Positions 9,903 to 21,497 of a stretch of DNA of 64,000 nucleotides are shown piece after piece. Both the position numbers and the translations under genes were made by a program. Position 1 is the stretch's first letter; each line of letters begins with the position of its first letter. Under the pieces are notes generated by a model, which was not told where the DNA came from, made no database searches, and was given only the letters and a program-made list of their open reading frames with translations. This DNA is from Cornus controversa (taxonomy: Eukaryota; Streptophyta; Magnoliopsida; Cornales; Cornaceae), in contig CM048845.1 of the NCBI GenBank assembly GCA_026545225.1, positions 86,145,033 to 86,209,032 of the forward strand, in the 5' to 3' direction.

Positions 9903-11978
9903 TCTCACCCTAAATTAACTAAACCATTTTCGTCTAACTCAAAATGATGTCATGGTTAATGATCAATTATTGTTTATTTCTTCTAGAGTTACTGTGACAA
10001 TATCAATTTTCATGAAATATAAATTTATTTTATTATTTGTTACATTTTCTTTTATTGTTTTTACGAAGACATGACATATAAGAAATAAATAACATGTGCA
10101 TAGCCGAATTGTTTGTCGCGAATTCTTAACTCATACAATGTATTATACATGTACGTATATGTATTCATATTTTTATAGTTTTTATTTTTTTGACTGAATT
10201 TTTGCAACGTATTTTATATAAAAAAATCAAATTTCCGAATCTGTTTTTATTTTTTTTTGGTACTGTATTTTACTAACTAATGCTGGTTTCAAAATCTTGG
10301 TACTTGAATTTGACATAAAATATCTACTATACTCAGAAAAATACTATTTAGACCTACTTTTTAGATCGATGAGTATAGTTGAAGAATTTTTATCTATTTG
10401 ATGATGTCCATCGAGTCAAGTACTATTACTCTTGTCAAAATACTGCTGCTAACATTTATGGGAATAAATTCTCTATTTCTTTGTGAAGAGAAATATGGAT
10501 ATATAACAAGTTAACAACCACCTCCAAGACTTGTAATTTAGTAATATTTTTTCATCTTCTAAAATATAAAATTGAGGGTTGAAATCTCAAATACAAAAAC
10601 TTTCCAAAGAAAAAATGGTTATGAATTTAATGAAACACTTTTCAATTTGGGCCCTAATAAAGATTACAAAGTGACTCGTGAGTAGGGATTAGGGCCTAAT
10701 ATGTTGTATAGGTCATATATGAATTATTTTTATAGAATTTGACTGGATTTGAATCCTGAAATGAATATTGACATTAAATTGAATATGAACTCAACATGTA
10801 TTAGTTATGAATATATTCGGTTCATTTAATGCTCTAATAAATGGGAGCTTCAAAGCATAAAAGAAAAAAAAAGAAATAATTTGAAGTTTTTTTTAAAATT
10901 TGGGTGATATTTATTGGTTGTCGTGTTCATACTTAGAGGTAGAGAAAGAGCATTATTCCCACAATTAACAATAAGTTCAACAGGAGACATAATAATTTGA
11001 TAACTCAACTCTGCGTTTAATTATGAACAAATTAAGCATTTATTTAATTAAGTGTATTTGATAATGTAATTTGAATATTATTGAAAATGGTAAGCAATAG
11101 TTAAAATGAGGTAAAATTTTAAGTGACAGAAACATCTTATCACTGAACATCGTACGCTAAAAATTCATAAAGATATCAAAAAATATTTATTTTTTAATTA
11201 CTCCTTAAGAACTTTAGAACTTAAAATTCACCACTTAAAATTTTCAGTAGTTAATTTTCAGTTTTATCAAATAGCACCTAAGAGACCCTCCAATACTGGA
11301 TCCAACCAACTACCACTAGGCATTATTGGACAATCAACAATAAGTTCAACAGGAGACACTCCAATGCTAGATTCAACACCAAGACTACCACCCGGAAGAA
11401 ATACATTTAAAAGTTACAACTAAACCTGTCAACAAATCGAAATTTGATCTGAGTTCGATTCAACAACTTGAATATTCGATAATCTGTTAGCTAAACAAAT
11501 CAAATATGAATTATAATCATTCACATCTAATAATAATCCTGTCTGACATAATATATAATATAATATGTAAAACATATATTATATAATTCTATAATGTGTA
11601 ATATTTACATATTATCAAAATATTTTTATACTTATTTGTCTTTTGTTTCATTTTTTAAATTCTAATCATTATTTGTAAATTTATTTTTATATTAATTTTG
11701 TTCACAAAAAATAAAATAAAAATACACCCTTAACGGATCATATTAACAAAAATCCAATTAATAACAAATTGGATATTATTTTAGTCATGAAATTTCTGTC
11801 AGATTATCGGATTGGATCCGATCAAATAATAGTCTTTATCATATTTGGATGAATCAACTTTTATCCGATCCTAGTTACAAGAATCTTGACAGAAAAAAAA
11901 TATATAGTTTGTGCCAAGAAGCATTTATTTTACTTGAAAAATGACAAGGACAATTAATCATTATGCATATAATTTATG
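9903..11978. other. AT-rich intergenic DNA
   Basis: No gene, RNA or paired element recognised. The phrase 'aacaataagttcaacagga' occurs at about 10967 and again at 11336, the only internal duplication I noticed. Confidence 0.5.
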
Positions 11979-11979
11979 C

Positions 11980-12645
11980 GAGGCGATATTTGCACTCCCC
12001 TTCTCTCCTATTGCACTCTACTTACCTTTTTCTTTTAAAAGAAATGATAACAAAATTCATAAACTTATTAATGCATCATCTTTTATTTTATAATACCATA
12101 AATACCCTTTTTCCTATAAACTTTAACTCTTTTTACCTTCTCTAGTACCTTTTTTTTGTTTTTTTGGAGTAATGTCAAAAGATATAATTTATTCAATAGA
12201 GATAAATTCTTTTGGGTCCTTTTTTTGTGTGGTATATATTTTTTTTTCTTCAAATGAGATTATATATTCTACATATAATAACTTTTTTTGGGTCATGTCA
12301 AAAGAAATAATTAAGTTATCTTTTTTTGGGTTTTTTTTTCCGGTTCTTGTCAAAAGAGTTTTTTTTTTTTTTTAATCCGGTAAAAATAGATAATTTATTT
12401 AGCATAAATATTTTTTTTTGTCATGGCACAAGAGAACATATTTAGAAGAGATAACTTTTTTTTTTTTTAGATTCTCTCAAAAGAAACCTAAAATATTAAA
12501 GATAAAAAACAAAGAGGGGATATTTTAGAGGATAGTTGTGTAATTTGATAAAAATAATAATCATTCACTTGTAAAGTTAGGATTATAGTGTCATTTTATT
12601 TAAATTAGAAGTGCAAATGTATAAAATGGGAGTGCGAATATCGTC
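11980..12645. mobile_element. Inverted-repeat element (MITE-like), about 670 bp
   Basis: The left end 'aggcgatatttgcactcccc' pairs with the reverse complement of the right end (GACGATATTCGCACTCCC). Inside are poly-T tracts with repeated 'gtcaaaaga(gat)ataa' phrases. Flanks TAATTTATG and TAATTTTTT could be a worn 9-bp target duplication, which would suggest Mutator-like origin. Confidence 0.6.
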
Positions 12646-12728
12646 TTCCTAATTTTTTATTATTATTATCAAATAACACAGGCATTCTGGATCAAAACTT
12701 CTTGGTTATCATTATTGAGCAATCCTGC

Positions 12729-12893
12729 ATATCATGAAATTATTTCATGAATTTTTATCATGAATGATGTGTCAATTAAATGGTGAATTGGTATTGGTGG
12801 AATTCCCCCCATATACAAAATTTCAATGATATTATGACTTGTCACATCATTCATGATGACAATTCATAAAATAATTTCATGAAGTTTAACATT
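12729..12893. repeat. Near-palindromic 165-bp hairpin
   Basis: The left arm (CATGAAATTATTTCATGAA ... ATGAATGATGTG) is nearly the reverse complement of the right arm (CACATCATTCATGATG ... ATAATTTCATG). Arms are about 42 bp with a loop of about 80 bp. Probably a small MITE; no target duplication fixed. Confidence 0.7.
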
Positions 12894-15110
12894 TTCCATC
12901 ATTATTTTACTTTAGTTTATTAGCTCAGTTAGATTGGATCTCGAATTGAACCAATTCATTCCAACCGTACATGATTATATCATAACCAAGATGAATCTTT
13001 CCAAAAAAAAAATATAATTATATCCAACTCCTTTTAAAATTTGGATTTAAAATTATAATCCAAATCCTATAAAATAGATTTGAGATCATATCAAATCTGA
13101 AGCCAAACCCGTATTTGATGGGCCATCAACCGACCCACCACTGAATTAAGGCACCTCTTGAGTGTGTACATTTGTGGGTGTGTGCTGGCCTGTACACCCT
13201 GGTGATCATGATCTACTTATCACCAGTATCGATCACCAATAGTTGGCGAAATTCTCAGTAAAACAGAAATATAAAACATATGCCTTCCCAAATCCCAATC
13301 AATCCCTTTCAGCTGGTCACATATATCCCTCTTGCCCAACTTGCTAAACCCAAATGTATCACAACTTTTTCAATTGTACCATGTTCTTTGGGGACCTTTC
13401 ATTGAGAAGATGTCAATAGATTTGTGGGATGAATGAGAGTTGCACAAATGTGAAAGCTAACTGTAAAAAAACGTTTCTATTTACCAACGAAGAGGGAGAT
13501 GAATAGGTGTTTCCTTGTTTGTAAGTGTTGTGTAATTATATAATGAATTAAAATGCAATGGAACAAGTCAATACACAATCAAAAAGCTAAATAAAGAGTA
13601 AAATAATAACACTCTTGGTGTTATGGTTGATGAGTTTGGAGTTCATTTGAATTGCAGGAAGGTCAAACGAATGGATTGACACAATTTTTCGATCCAATTT
13701 CAAGGAGCCTATTTTGATCCGACAAGATATTTGTCTGATTGAAGTGGTTTAACTCGCATAAGTTAGTGGTTTTAATGCTGATGCATGCGATTTTTCAGGC
13801 AAATTCTATCGTCTAGGGTTTCAAATTTGCATTTTTTATTTTTGACATATTTCGACAATTTTATTAGATGTCTAAACGGACTTGAATTCTTTTGATTTTT
13901 TTTAATCAGTAGTTTTTAATGATTATGTTTCTTCTTTCTATTTTTTGAGAATTTTTTTAAACGGTTTAATTTTCTCTCTTTCCATCATTCGATCTGTATT
14001 GATCTCTTCGCTCTACTCTCCCAACGGACGTTTGCTAATATTTGATTTCTGTCGATTCACTGTCAAGATGGCGAGAGAGGAAAAGGGTGTTCGCGATTCG
14101 CAACGTGAGAGAGGAATTTATAAAAGAAAATCCAATTTTCTTCACTCTGAACTACATTATATATATGGAGTTTTCATTCAAAGGAAGTTATAGGTGGTGG
14201 CAACATGGAAGCTCTTTCAATTCACCCACGAATCAAATTAGCCATGTATATCCGGGAGAGTAGAGCAAAGAGATCGATGCAGATCGAAGGATGGGATGAG
14301 AGAAATTTTGGTATGAAATTTGTATAGAAATTGTTTTTGGAATTTCGTCAACGCACTTTGTATTTTTGTTAAGTAAATAATCAAATGACATTTCATAACC
14401 CCTTAGACATAGCTTCAGAAATTCAAGAGAGAGTTGGTTCGAGAGGATCTTTGTCTATATATTCCTTTTCCATTAATATGTACTTCTCAAAGGTAATATT
14501 AATTTTGGTAGTTAGGTTTCTTAATTTGGTGGTGTTAGGTAGGGATATACAAGGTCAAGAAAGCAAAACCTAAGATGTTGATTTGGTTGTAGTCAGTGGT
14601 CCAAATTAATAATCTAAGAGCAGCGCAAGCATGAAAGCAATATTTTCAAACCACACTGTTCATTATTTATTAATGTTGTTTTTAAGAGTATCGTTTTCCT
14701 TCATTAATTGTGATGCATACCTGTGTTCATTTACCTTACTCGGATTATAACAACTCAACTCAAACACTCTTTTCTATATGTTTTCAAGTAACAACTGAGT
14801 GATATAACATGTTATGAAACATATGATTTATACCTATAACTAAGTACAGTTGCATTTTACAAGAGCAAGAGCCCCTTCAAAACGCTATATAACTACCACA
14901 ACAATGTAAAAGTGTGCAAGATCCAGAGTCACAGGATCAATATCTTCAAACACTCGTACAACACTTTGTTACGTTAAATTCAATGTTTCAACCAATTTTT
15001 TTTTCAATTTCAATTTCAGTACATTGATTTGGTGCTCTCAAACACACAATGACCTTTTGTGTGAATCTATTAGAATTAGGGAGTAAATATGTGTCTGAAG
15101 CAATAACAAA
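12894..15110. other. Intergenic DNA without recognised genes
   Basis: Open frames near 13945-14263 and 14385-14573 have no recognisable motif and lie in low-complexity or stop-rich surroundings; I do not call them genes. Confidence 0.5.
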
Positions 15111-15123
15111 ATATTCAACTAGC

Positions 15124-15392
15124 AATTTCAAGGGGTTGGCTCAAGTGGAGAAGTCATTTGTTTCTAGTGCCTCATGAAATATCAAATTTAAGGTTCGACT
15201 CCCCTTAAGTGCAAACAATTCATCAGGGACACACCTCCACAATCATATTTCGCGACTTACTTTGTTTGAGATGGAGAGGCGCCCTTCCTGAGTCTCAGAA
15301 ATTAGTTGGGACAAAGTCAATTATTCAACCAGCTTTTTCCCAAATCTCGGAGATTATTCATGACAGAGTATTGATTAATCTAAAAAAAAAAA
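15124..15392 (+). mobile_element. tRNA-derived SINE with target duplication
   Basis: An RNA polymerase III A box (TGGCTCAAGTGG, 15137-15148) and a perfect B box (GGTTCGACTCC, 15192-15202) lie at the 5' end. About 180 bp of unrelated body follow, then an A-tail (15382-15393). It is flanked by 13-bp direct repeats with one mismatch, ATATTCAACTAGC (15111-15123) and ATATTCAACCAGC (15393-15405). Length, boxes, A-tail and duplication together make the call. The family name is unknown to me. Confidence 0.88.
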
Positions 15393-15405
15393 ATATTCAA
15401 CCAGC

Positions 15406-15979
15406 TTGGAGTAGTGCTCTAATATCATAATGTTAAAAATTAATTAGATAAATAATACCAGTGATTGAGGGTGAAGCTTGTTTGGCATGTGTTAAACTAA
15501 CACATCTTCTATGATGTCTCACATTGGACTGTGGAGGGTGAGGTTCTTGAGACTTATATATGTAGACACTCCCTAACCTTATAAACGTGTTTTGAAAACT
15601 CTTTAAAAAAAATGTGTAAAACAGATAATATTTACATGGCGTGAGCGAATCATGACATCCGGTAAGGCAATCCACCTCAGAGGAAAATCCATAGTATGAG
15701 CTGGTGGAGGTCCATCCATTTTGTCGACTTTGTGGCATGGAACCTTATGGCCCAACTAAAACAGACTTCAGAAGTCTTATATGAGGCCAATTACTCGTGT
15801 CTTTTAACAGGCAGCCCAACGAAATATGTAAATTATTCGTCTTAAGCTATGGACAGAACTCTCAGTGTGATTATTTTAATGTCAATGCATCAAGGGTTAC
15901 ATTTTATGTAACCAATCATAAAATAGTAATCTTTATGTAAGCGGGACGTACTCATGTTTGTGTGTATATATATATATAT
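15406..15979. other. Intergenic DNA, possible LTR relic
   Basis: Positions 15475-15760 contain 'tgatgtctcacattggactgtggaggg' type wording and are less AT-rich than the surroundings, as in some small LTRs, but no second copy or ends were found. Confidence 0.35.
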
Positions 15980-16652
15980 GAGTAAATTGCAAAAAAAAAA
16001 ATACCTTTATCTATTTCTGTTTGACAAAAAACACCGGTGATCTATTTTTTTGGCATAAAACAGTGTCCAATTAATGAAAATCATATGAGGGGATTATTAT
16101 AACGAAAATGTCCTCCTCATCTATTTATTTTTATTTTTATTTTTCTTTAAATAAATTTTATTTATCCTCTAATTTCGTAATATTATTTTTTTATTTGGGA
16201 ATCTGATATACAAGTGGGTCAATCTCTTTACAATAAAAAAATATCAATAAATTCTATTTTTTTCTCTTTGAATGATCATGCTATTAATTTTCAATAATAA
16301 CATTAAAATCATACATTTTGATAAATACGAGGAATTGTATATTTTGCAAAACTTTATACTTTATTATTTGTAATTGTATATAATATGAGGAATAGGTGAT
16401 TTGTGAGTAATTTCATTTTTCTGTCATTGTTTTATCATTTTATCACTTATGTTAATCGTGATTTTATTTATCCTCTAAGAAGTTATTGAATGTGTTTCCT
16501 CAAATAATTTTTTTTATAATATTTGTGAATAAATTAAATTTCTTTAAAGAAATTTAGTTGAAGAGAGTTTTATGCAAATAAATAAATAGATGCGAGGTGT
16601 TTTTTTTTTTTTTTTTTGTCGAGAAATAGATAGGGGGGTTTTTGCAGTTTGA
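15980..16652. mobile_element. Long-inverted-repeat element in an AT microsatellite
   Basis: The left end GAGTAAATTGCAAAAA pairs with the reverse complement of the right end (TCAAACTGCAAAAA), and the pairing extends through 'atctatttct..gacaaaaaacacc'. Both flanks are (TA)n, so a TATATATAT duplication is possible but cannot be proved. A Mutator-type MITE is likely. Confidence 0.65.
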
Positions 16653-16896
16653 TATATATATATTGGACCACATTCTTTGTTAGAAGAAGCTTAAAAATTC
16701 CAAGAAATTTGTAACGGAGAGAAGCTTTTTATGTGGATGGGCCTAGACAATACAGGATAATTTAAAATTGATGACCCATGCATTTTAGTGATGATTACAT
16801 AATTTATATAGGCTTAAGCTCAAGGGGCTTCCATAAATTGCATTTGAAATAGGTTATAATTAGCCCATTAATTGTTGAAATCTTATCATATGAACT

Positions 16897-16931
<35 letters not shown>

Positions 16932-18081
16932 CCCTTAATCCTTGTCCTATTAAGTATAAAATTTGATTGGTTTAGTTATGACACTCGTCTGTTCACTAAC
17001 AAAAAAATGTTTTGTGTTTTCTTTTGTCAACCCTCCAAAAAAACATAAAACAAAAACAAAAATTATGTTTAGTAATATGTTTTATTTTTCTATAATAGAA
17101 AACGTTTTTCATTTTTGTGTAGAAAAAAAAAACATAAAAATGTGTTTCTTATGTTTTCAACCCTCTAGCTCAGAAACGTTTTTTGTACTATTATCACACA
17201 GGCATTGTTAATTCCAAATAAAATTCATACTAATTATTATTTGTAACATTAATAGTAAAAAATATTTTTTTAATATAAAATATATTATATAAATAGTTTA
17301 GATGATTTTTTAGACAAAAATATTTATGATTTATTATATATTTTTTCTTTTATTTTAATATTAATAAATTATTATGCAATAGATATACTATAATATTATA
17401 TATCATATATTATATTATATGTAACTATTATATTATAATTAATTTATACTATTATAATAGATTATATATGTTATTACATAAAAGATATGAGTTAATATTT
17501 TTATTTATTATTATATATTATATGTTAAATATATTATCCATCACATACTAATGTTATACATAATGTGTATACACAAATGATAAGTTGTGGAATAACATTC
17601 GTAGAGGGTGATTCATAGTGTTATGTGGTTGTTATAACTTTTTATTTTTAAAAATATTGTTATGACTAATGTCACTATTATGAATTTAAATTAGATGTTG
17701 CATTTTATGTTTATGTATTGGGTGTTATTAGGATTTGTGACTTTAAATTAAATATATTTTATTATGATGTATTGGGTATTGTTAGGATTTGTGAAATCAT
17801 TAAATTGCATACGCTATTTATATTTTAAGTCTTTCTAATACCAATAAATGAATTAAAAATAAAAAAATAAAATTTTAAAAAATTAAGACCACAAAAAAAA
17901 AATTGTTACTAATCACTATTATTTTCTGCTTTTAAAATTGTAATAACAATAAGTGTTAATGAACGTGATTTTTTATTTTTATTTTCACTCAAAAAAGTAA
18001 AATGATGTTTAAAACAAAGACATTACTGAACCCATGCTAAATAACAATGTGTCATCATTGATAAAAGTATAGATGAAACTA
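16653..18081. other. AT-rich intergenic DNA with a (CT)n tract
   Basis: (CT)n at 16898-16929. The open frame at 16963-17211 is low-complexity and is not called. From 17220 to 17560 the sequence is almost pure A/T. Confidence 0.5.
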
Positions 18082-18086
18082 TAAAA

Positions 18087-18476
18087 GACTGCATTTGGAC
18101 AAGTAAGAGGAAAAAGAGAGGAAATGATAATTATTAGTTTTGAAAAGAAAGAATAAAATGAAAGGAAATTAAAGAAAGGATAATAATAACCCTTTATATT
18201 GTAAAGAAATGAAAGAATGGTTATATTTTGTGATTAGTAAAGGCAAAACAGGAATTCAATTATTATTAAAATAGGGGCAATGGGTAACCTCTAACTCTTA
18301 TATTCTTTTTTCTTTGTTTCCTTCCACTTTTGGGAGGAGAAAAAACAATGTTTGAAGGGGTAAGTAAATTCCTCCTTCGACTAAAAAAAAAATTTCTCCT
18401 CTCTAAATCATTTCCTTTCCTTCAAATTAAGATTCCTTATCTCTCTTTTCCTTTCATTCTATCACCAAACAAAGTG
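18087..18476. mobile_element. Short TTTGG-ended element with 5-bp duplication
   Basis: The left end GACTGCATTTGG pairs imperfectly with the reverse complement of the right end, CACTTTGTTTGG. The purine-rich 'ggaaaagagaggaaa' block just inside also pairs. TAAAA flanks both sides (18082-18086, 18477-18481). Confidence 0.62.
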
Positions 18477-18500
18477 TAAAAATAGAAATTCCAAAAGTCA

Positions 18501-18571
18501 ATAATACTCAAAAAGTATAAACATAGAAAAATGACTTAATACTCAAAAAGTATAAACATAGAAAAATGACC
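18501..18571. repeat. Tandem duplication, about 37 bp
   Basis: Two nearly identical copies of a unit containing 'aatactcaaaaagtataaac' and 'atagaaaaatgac'. Confidence 0.85.
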
Positions 18572-18618
18572 CTGCATGCTTTAGTGTTTATAAATCATAC
18601 GTAGATATCATAATATTT

Positions 18619-18858
18619 GGGACAAAATACGCTCACACTCTTTGAATTTGTCCTAACTATACTCGTATTTATAATTTTACGAAACTTACACTTAAACCCC
18701 CTGAGGTTTGATACATAATTATACTCAACTCCAACACTATATGTATTGTCTGTTTTACCCCTCCATTGTCTGCAAATACATTTTTGAAATCATTTATCAC
18801 ATTTAAAAGACTACATTGTCCTAACTTTTCTTTCATTACTTCCCTTTTAACCTTAAGC

Positions 18859-18899
<41 letters not shown>

Positions 18900-19379
18900 T
18901 TGCAGCACTAGAAATATATTACAAATTTTATTAAATATATTTTTAATATATATTATATTACGTATTTTACTAAAAAAATAAATTTAAATATTAATTAAAA
19001 ATTATACAAACTTGTAATTTTTTCCAACTTTATGAATCTTAATGTGATGATGATTCTGTATATATGTATGAAGCTTTATTATCATCATATTAAGATTCAT
19101 AAAACTTGAAAGAATTACAAGTATGTATAGTTTGTAATTTTAAATTTAAATTTATTTTATCTTAAAATATGTAATATAACATATATTAAAAATATATTTA
19201 ATATATACTGCAAAATATGTGTGTGTGTGTGTGTGGGGGGGGGGGGGGCGAAAGATAGGGTAATGTAGTTTGTATAATGTTAGGGTTAAGTGTAATCATG
19301 TATCAAATTTAAGAAAGTGTGAGTATAAATTTTGCCAAATTATAAATATGAGTGTAGAGAATATGAGTATACTTTATCC
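18619..19379. mobile_element. Foldback element with about 350-bp arms and 8-bp duplication
   Basis: The arms are inverted copies meeting near 19055. The left arm ends 'cttgtaattttttccaactttatgaatctt' and the right arm begins with its complement. Matching (AC)n/(GT)n microsatellites lie in each arm (18859-18886 and 19219-19234, the latter followed by a G-run). The flanks are identical 8-mers, TAATATTT (18611-18618 and 19380-19387). Ends start GGGACAAAATAC and GGATAAAGTATA. Eight bases would suit hAT; the long arms would suit Mutator-like MITEs. Confidence 0.8.
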
Positions 19380-19459
19380 TAATATTTAAGTACGTAAATC
19401 TAAACCGAACGAGTATGACACGCATCGCGCCTGTATCCTCCACTGCATATAACAAATAT

Positions 19460-19550
19460 TACTCCCTCCATCCCAAAATTCTTGGGCACTTCGAGAACTG
19501 TGACTTGTACAGTTCCCGAAGTGCCCAAAAATTTTGGAACGGAGGTAGTA
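19460..19550. mobile_element. Stowaway-type MITE (Tc1/mariner)
   Basis: A 91-bp near-perfect hairpin: TACTCCCTCC at the left pairs with GGAGGTAGTA at the right, and the ~40-bp arms (through 'tgggcacttcg.gaactg') match almost fully. Stowaway elements have CTCCCTCC ends and duplicate TA, as here. Confidence 0.9.
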
Positions 19551-21080
19551 TTATTTAAAGAAGATGGTTCACATGTTTGCCTGAATTTAATTAAAGGGAA
19601 AACTGAATAGAAAAAGATCTGCTGAAGTTGATTTCGGTACTTTCTGTTTTTTTCCCTTTGAATGTGACAATTTAAAAAGGAAAAAGCTCTGAGTTATCCA
19701 TTATGGTTCTGTGATCATTGGTTCACTTTGTTTTCTTGTGAGACTTTTTCGTAAATAAACAGAAATAATGTTTTTCACATTCTCTTCAATAATGATTAAT
19801 GATCCTTGTGTTTAGAATCAAATACACTGCAACGAAGATCAATTATGCTTTCCTTGTGTTTAGAATCACTGCATTGGCAGTAAAATAAAAATTAGTTTGA
19901 AACTCCAACTAACTAACCTTCATTTACAACCTAACACACCAATTTCCACATATAAATTTAAAATGGATGGAAGGAACAATGAGTATATTTTGAAAACTAT
20001 TTTAAATGTTGCATCTCTAAAAATTAATTGAGCTTTGTAGACAAAACATTTTTTTAATAAATCCACAAGAAAAATAACGTTTCATTAAAAGTTATAATCA
20101 TGAAAAATTAACATTTTACGTTGTTATCAAAGAGGCGGGAGAAGTAGAGAAAATAAAAATAGAAAATGTTAGGAGAGAGTACTAAATGGAGAGCCGAACA
20201 AAAAATAATCGATTTACCATCAATTGAGCCAAAAACAATTTTTGAATCAGGTATTCACATAGATGTCAACGGGGCGGACTCGAGATGGAACACCACTTTT
20301 TTAAACCCGTCTCACAAATAAAAATCTCTTTCCAAACTCGCATTAGGGCGCTTCGAATCAGAGTCGGGGCGAGTTTGAGGAGCCCCGACATGCAAATTTT
20401 TTAAAAAATACAATGCAAACTTGAACAAATTTATGATAATTTTTATAAAAAATATTAAGTATAAACAAATACTAAAATATTATAATAACAAAAATGTTAA
20501 AATTTAAAATTATCATAAAAAATGACGAAAAAATAAAAATTATAGCTAATAAAAGAATATTAATTTATATATTTATTATTAATCGGGGCGGGTTTGGAGC
20601 TTGACTGGTTTTAAACTCTCTTTTTAAATTTACCCTTAACCAGATTAGTATGATCTCATACCCGACGGGACAGAACAAATTAAATGGACATATTTGAATA
20701 TTCAATTATCGAGATCTGGAAAGAAACGTTTATTGGTTCAACCTCCTATATTTTAAGGAAAGGACAAATTATTTTATCATAAAAAAAATTGAAACAACTC
20801 AAAAGATAAAACAAGTATCATTAATTTATTTACGCTCGTTCAAGTTTGAAATTGGATCCATTTGTACAAATAAGATTCATCTTCTTTATATTGATTTCTT
20901 CTTCGCATAGAAGCAAGAGTACTTCCTATATGATAGAAAAGAGATCCTATGTTGTTGACTCGTTCTTACCTGGAATCACGAATCCAAAGTTCACAAGATC
21001 TTATTAATCTGAAATTGATATCTTTTTATTGGTCAAGGGGTTGTGTCCACTGTGTTTAATATATATTATTATGCAATTTC
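19551..21080. other. Intergenic DNA
   Basis: No gene recognised. Around 20260-20700 there is a repeat-like, GC-richer stretch ('ggggcgggtttgg'), probably an old transposon fragment. Confidence 0.4.
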
Positions 21081-21497
21081 TTGAAGTGCAAATAACTTAT
21101 CAATTTAACAACTAAAATATTTAAAATATCCTCACACTCCAATGCCATGTTTAAATGTCTAAAAAGAGCCTATCAAAATATTAATTTCTTATTTATTTAA
21201 AAAATGTGTGAATCCTTCCTTAGTTAAAAAATGTGCGAGCCCATTCAAAATAATAAAATAATTAAAATATATTTTTCATTAGTATAAAAATAAACATTTA
21301 GAAATATGGCATCCAAACATGGCACAAGGGTGTGAGAGGCATTTTGGTCATTTAAAAGGAGCATTATCACGGAAGGGGTGTTATTGCACATATTTTAAAA
21401 ATGCAGGGGAGAACTATATGCACATACTAAACTGTAGAGGGGTTTTCTGCACATTTTGTATATAGCAAGAGATTCTTTTTGCACTTCACCCTATATT
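21081..21497. mobile_element. Short relative of the 61.7-kb Mutator-like element
   Basis: Its right half shares the order 'gcatccaaa.atggcacaa', 'ggcatttt', 'attgcacat', 'atatgcac.tac', 'aggggttttctgcacatttt' and 'ttttttgcactt' with 62908-63118. The left end 'ttgaagtgcaaataac' pairs with the right end. No clear target duplication. Confidence 0.55.

Noticed and set aside
13945-14573. Small open frames in intergenic DNA
   Set aside because: No recognisable domain, no splice or promoter context, and many alternative stops.
15137-15202. tRNA gene suggested by A and B boxes
   Set aside because: No cloverleaf or anticodon stem fits; the A-tail and target duplication show a SINE.
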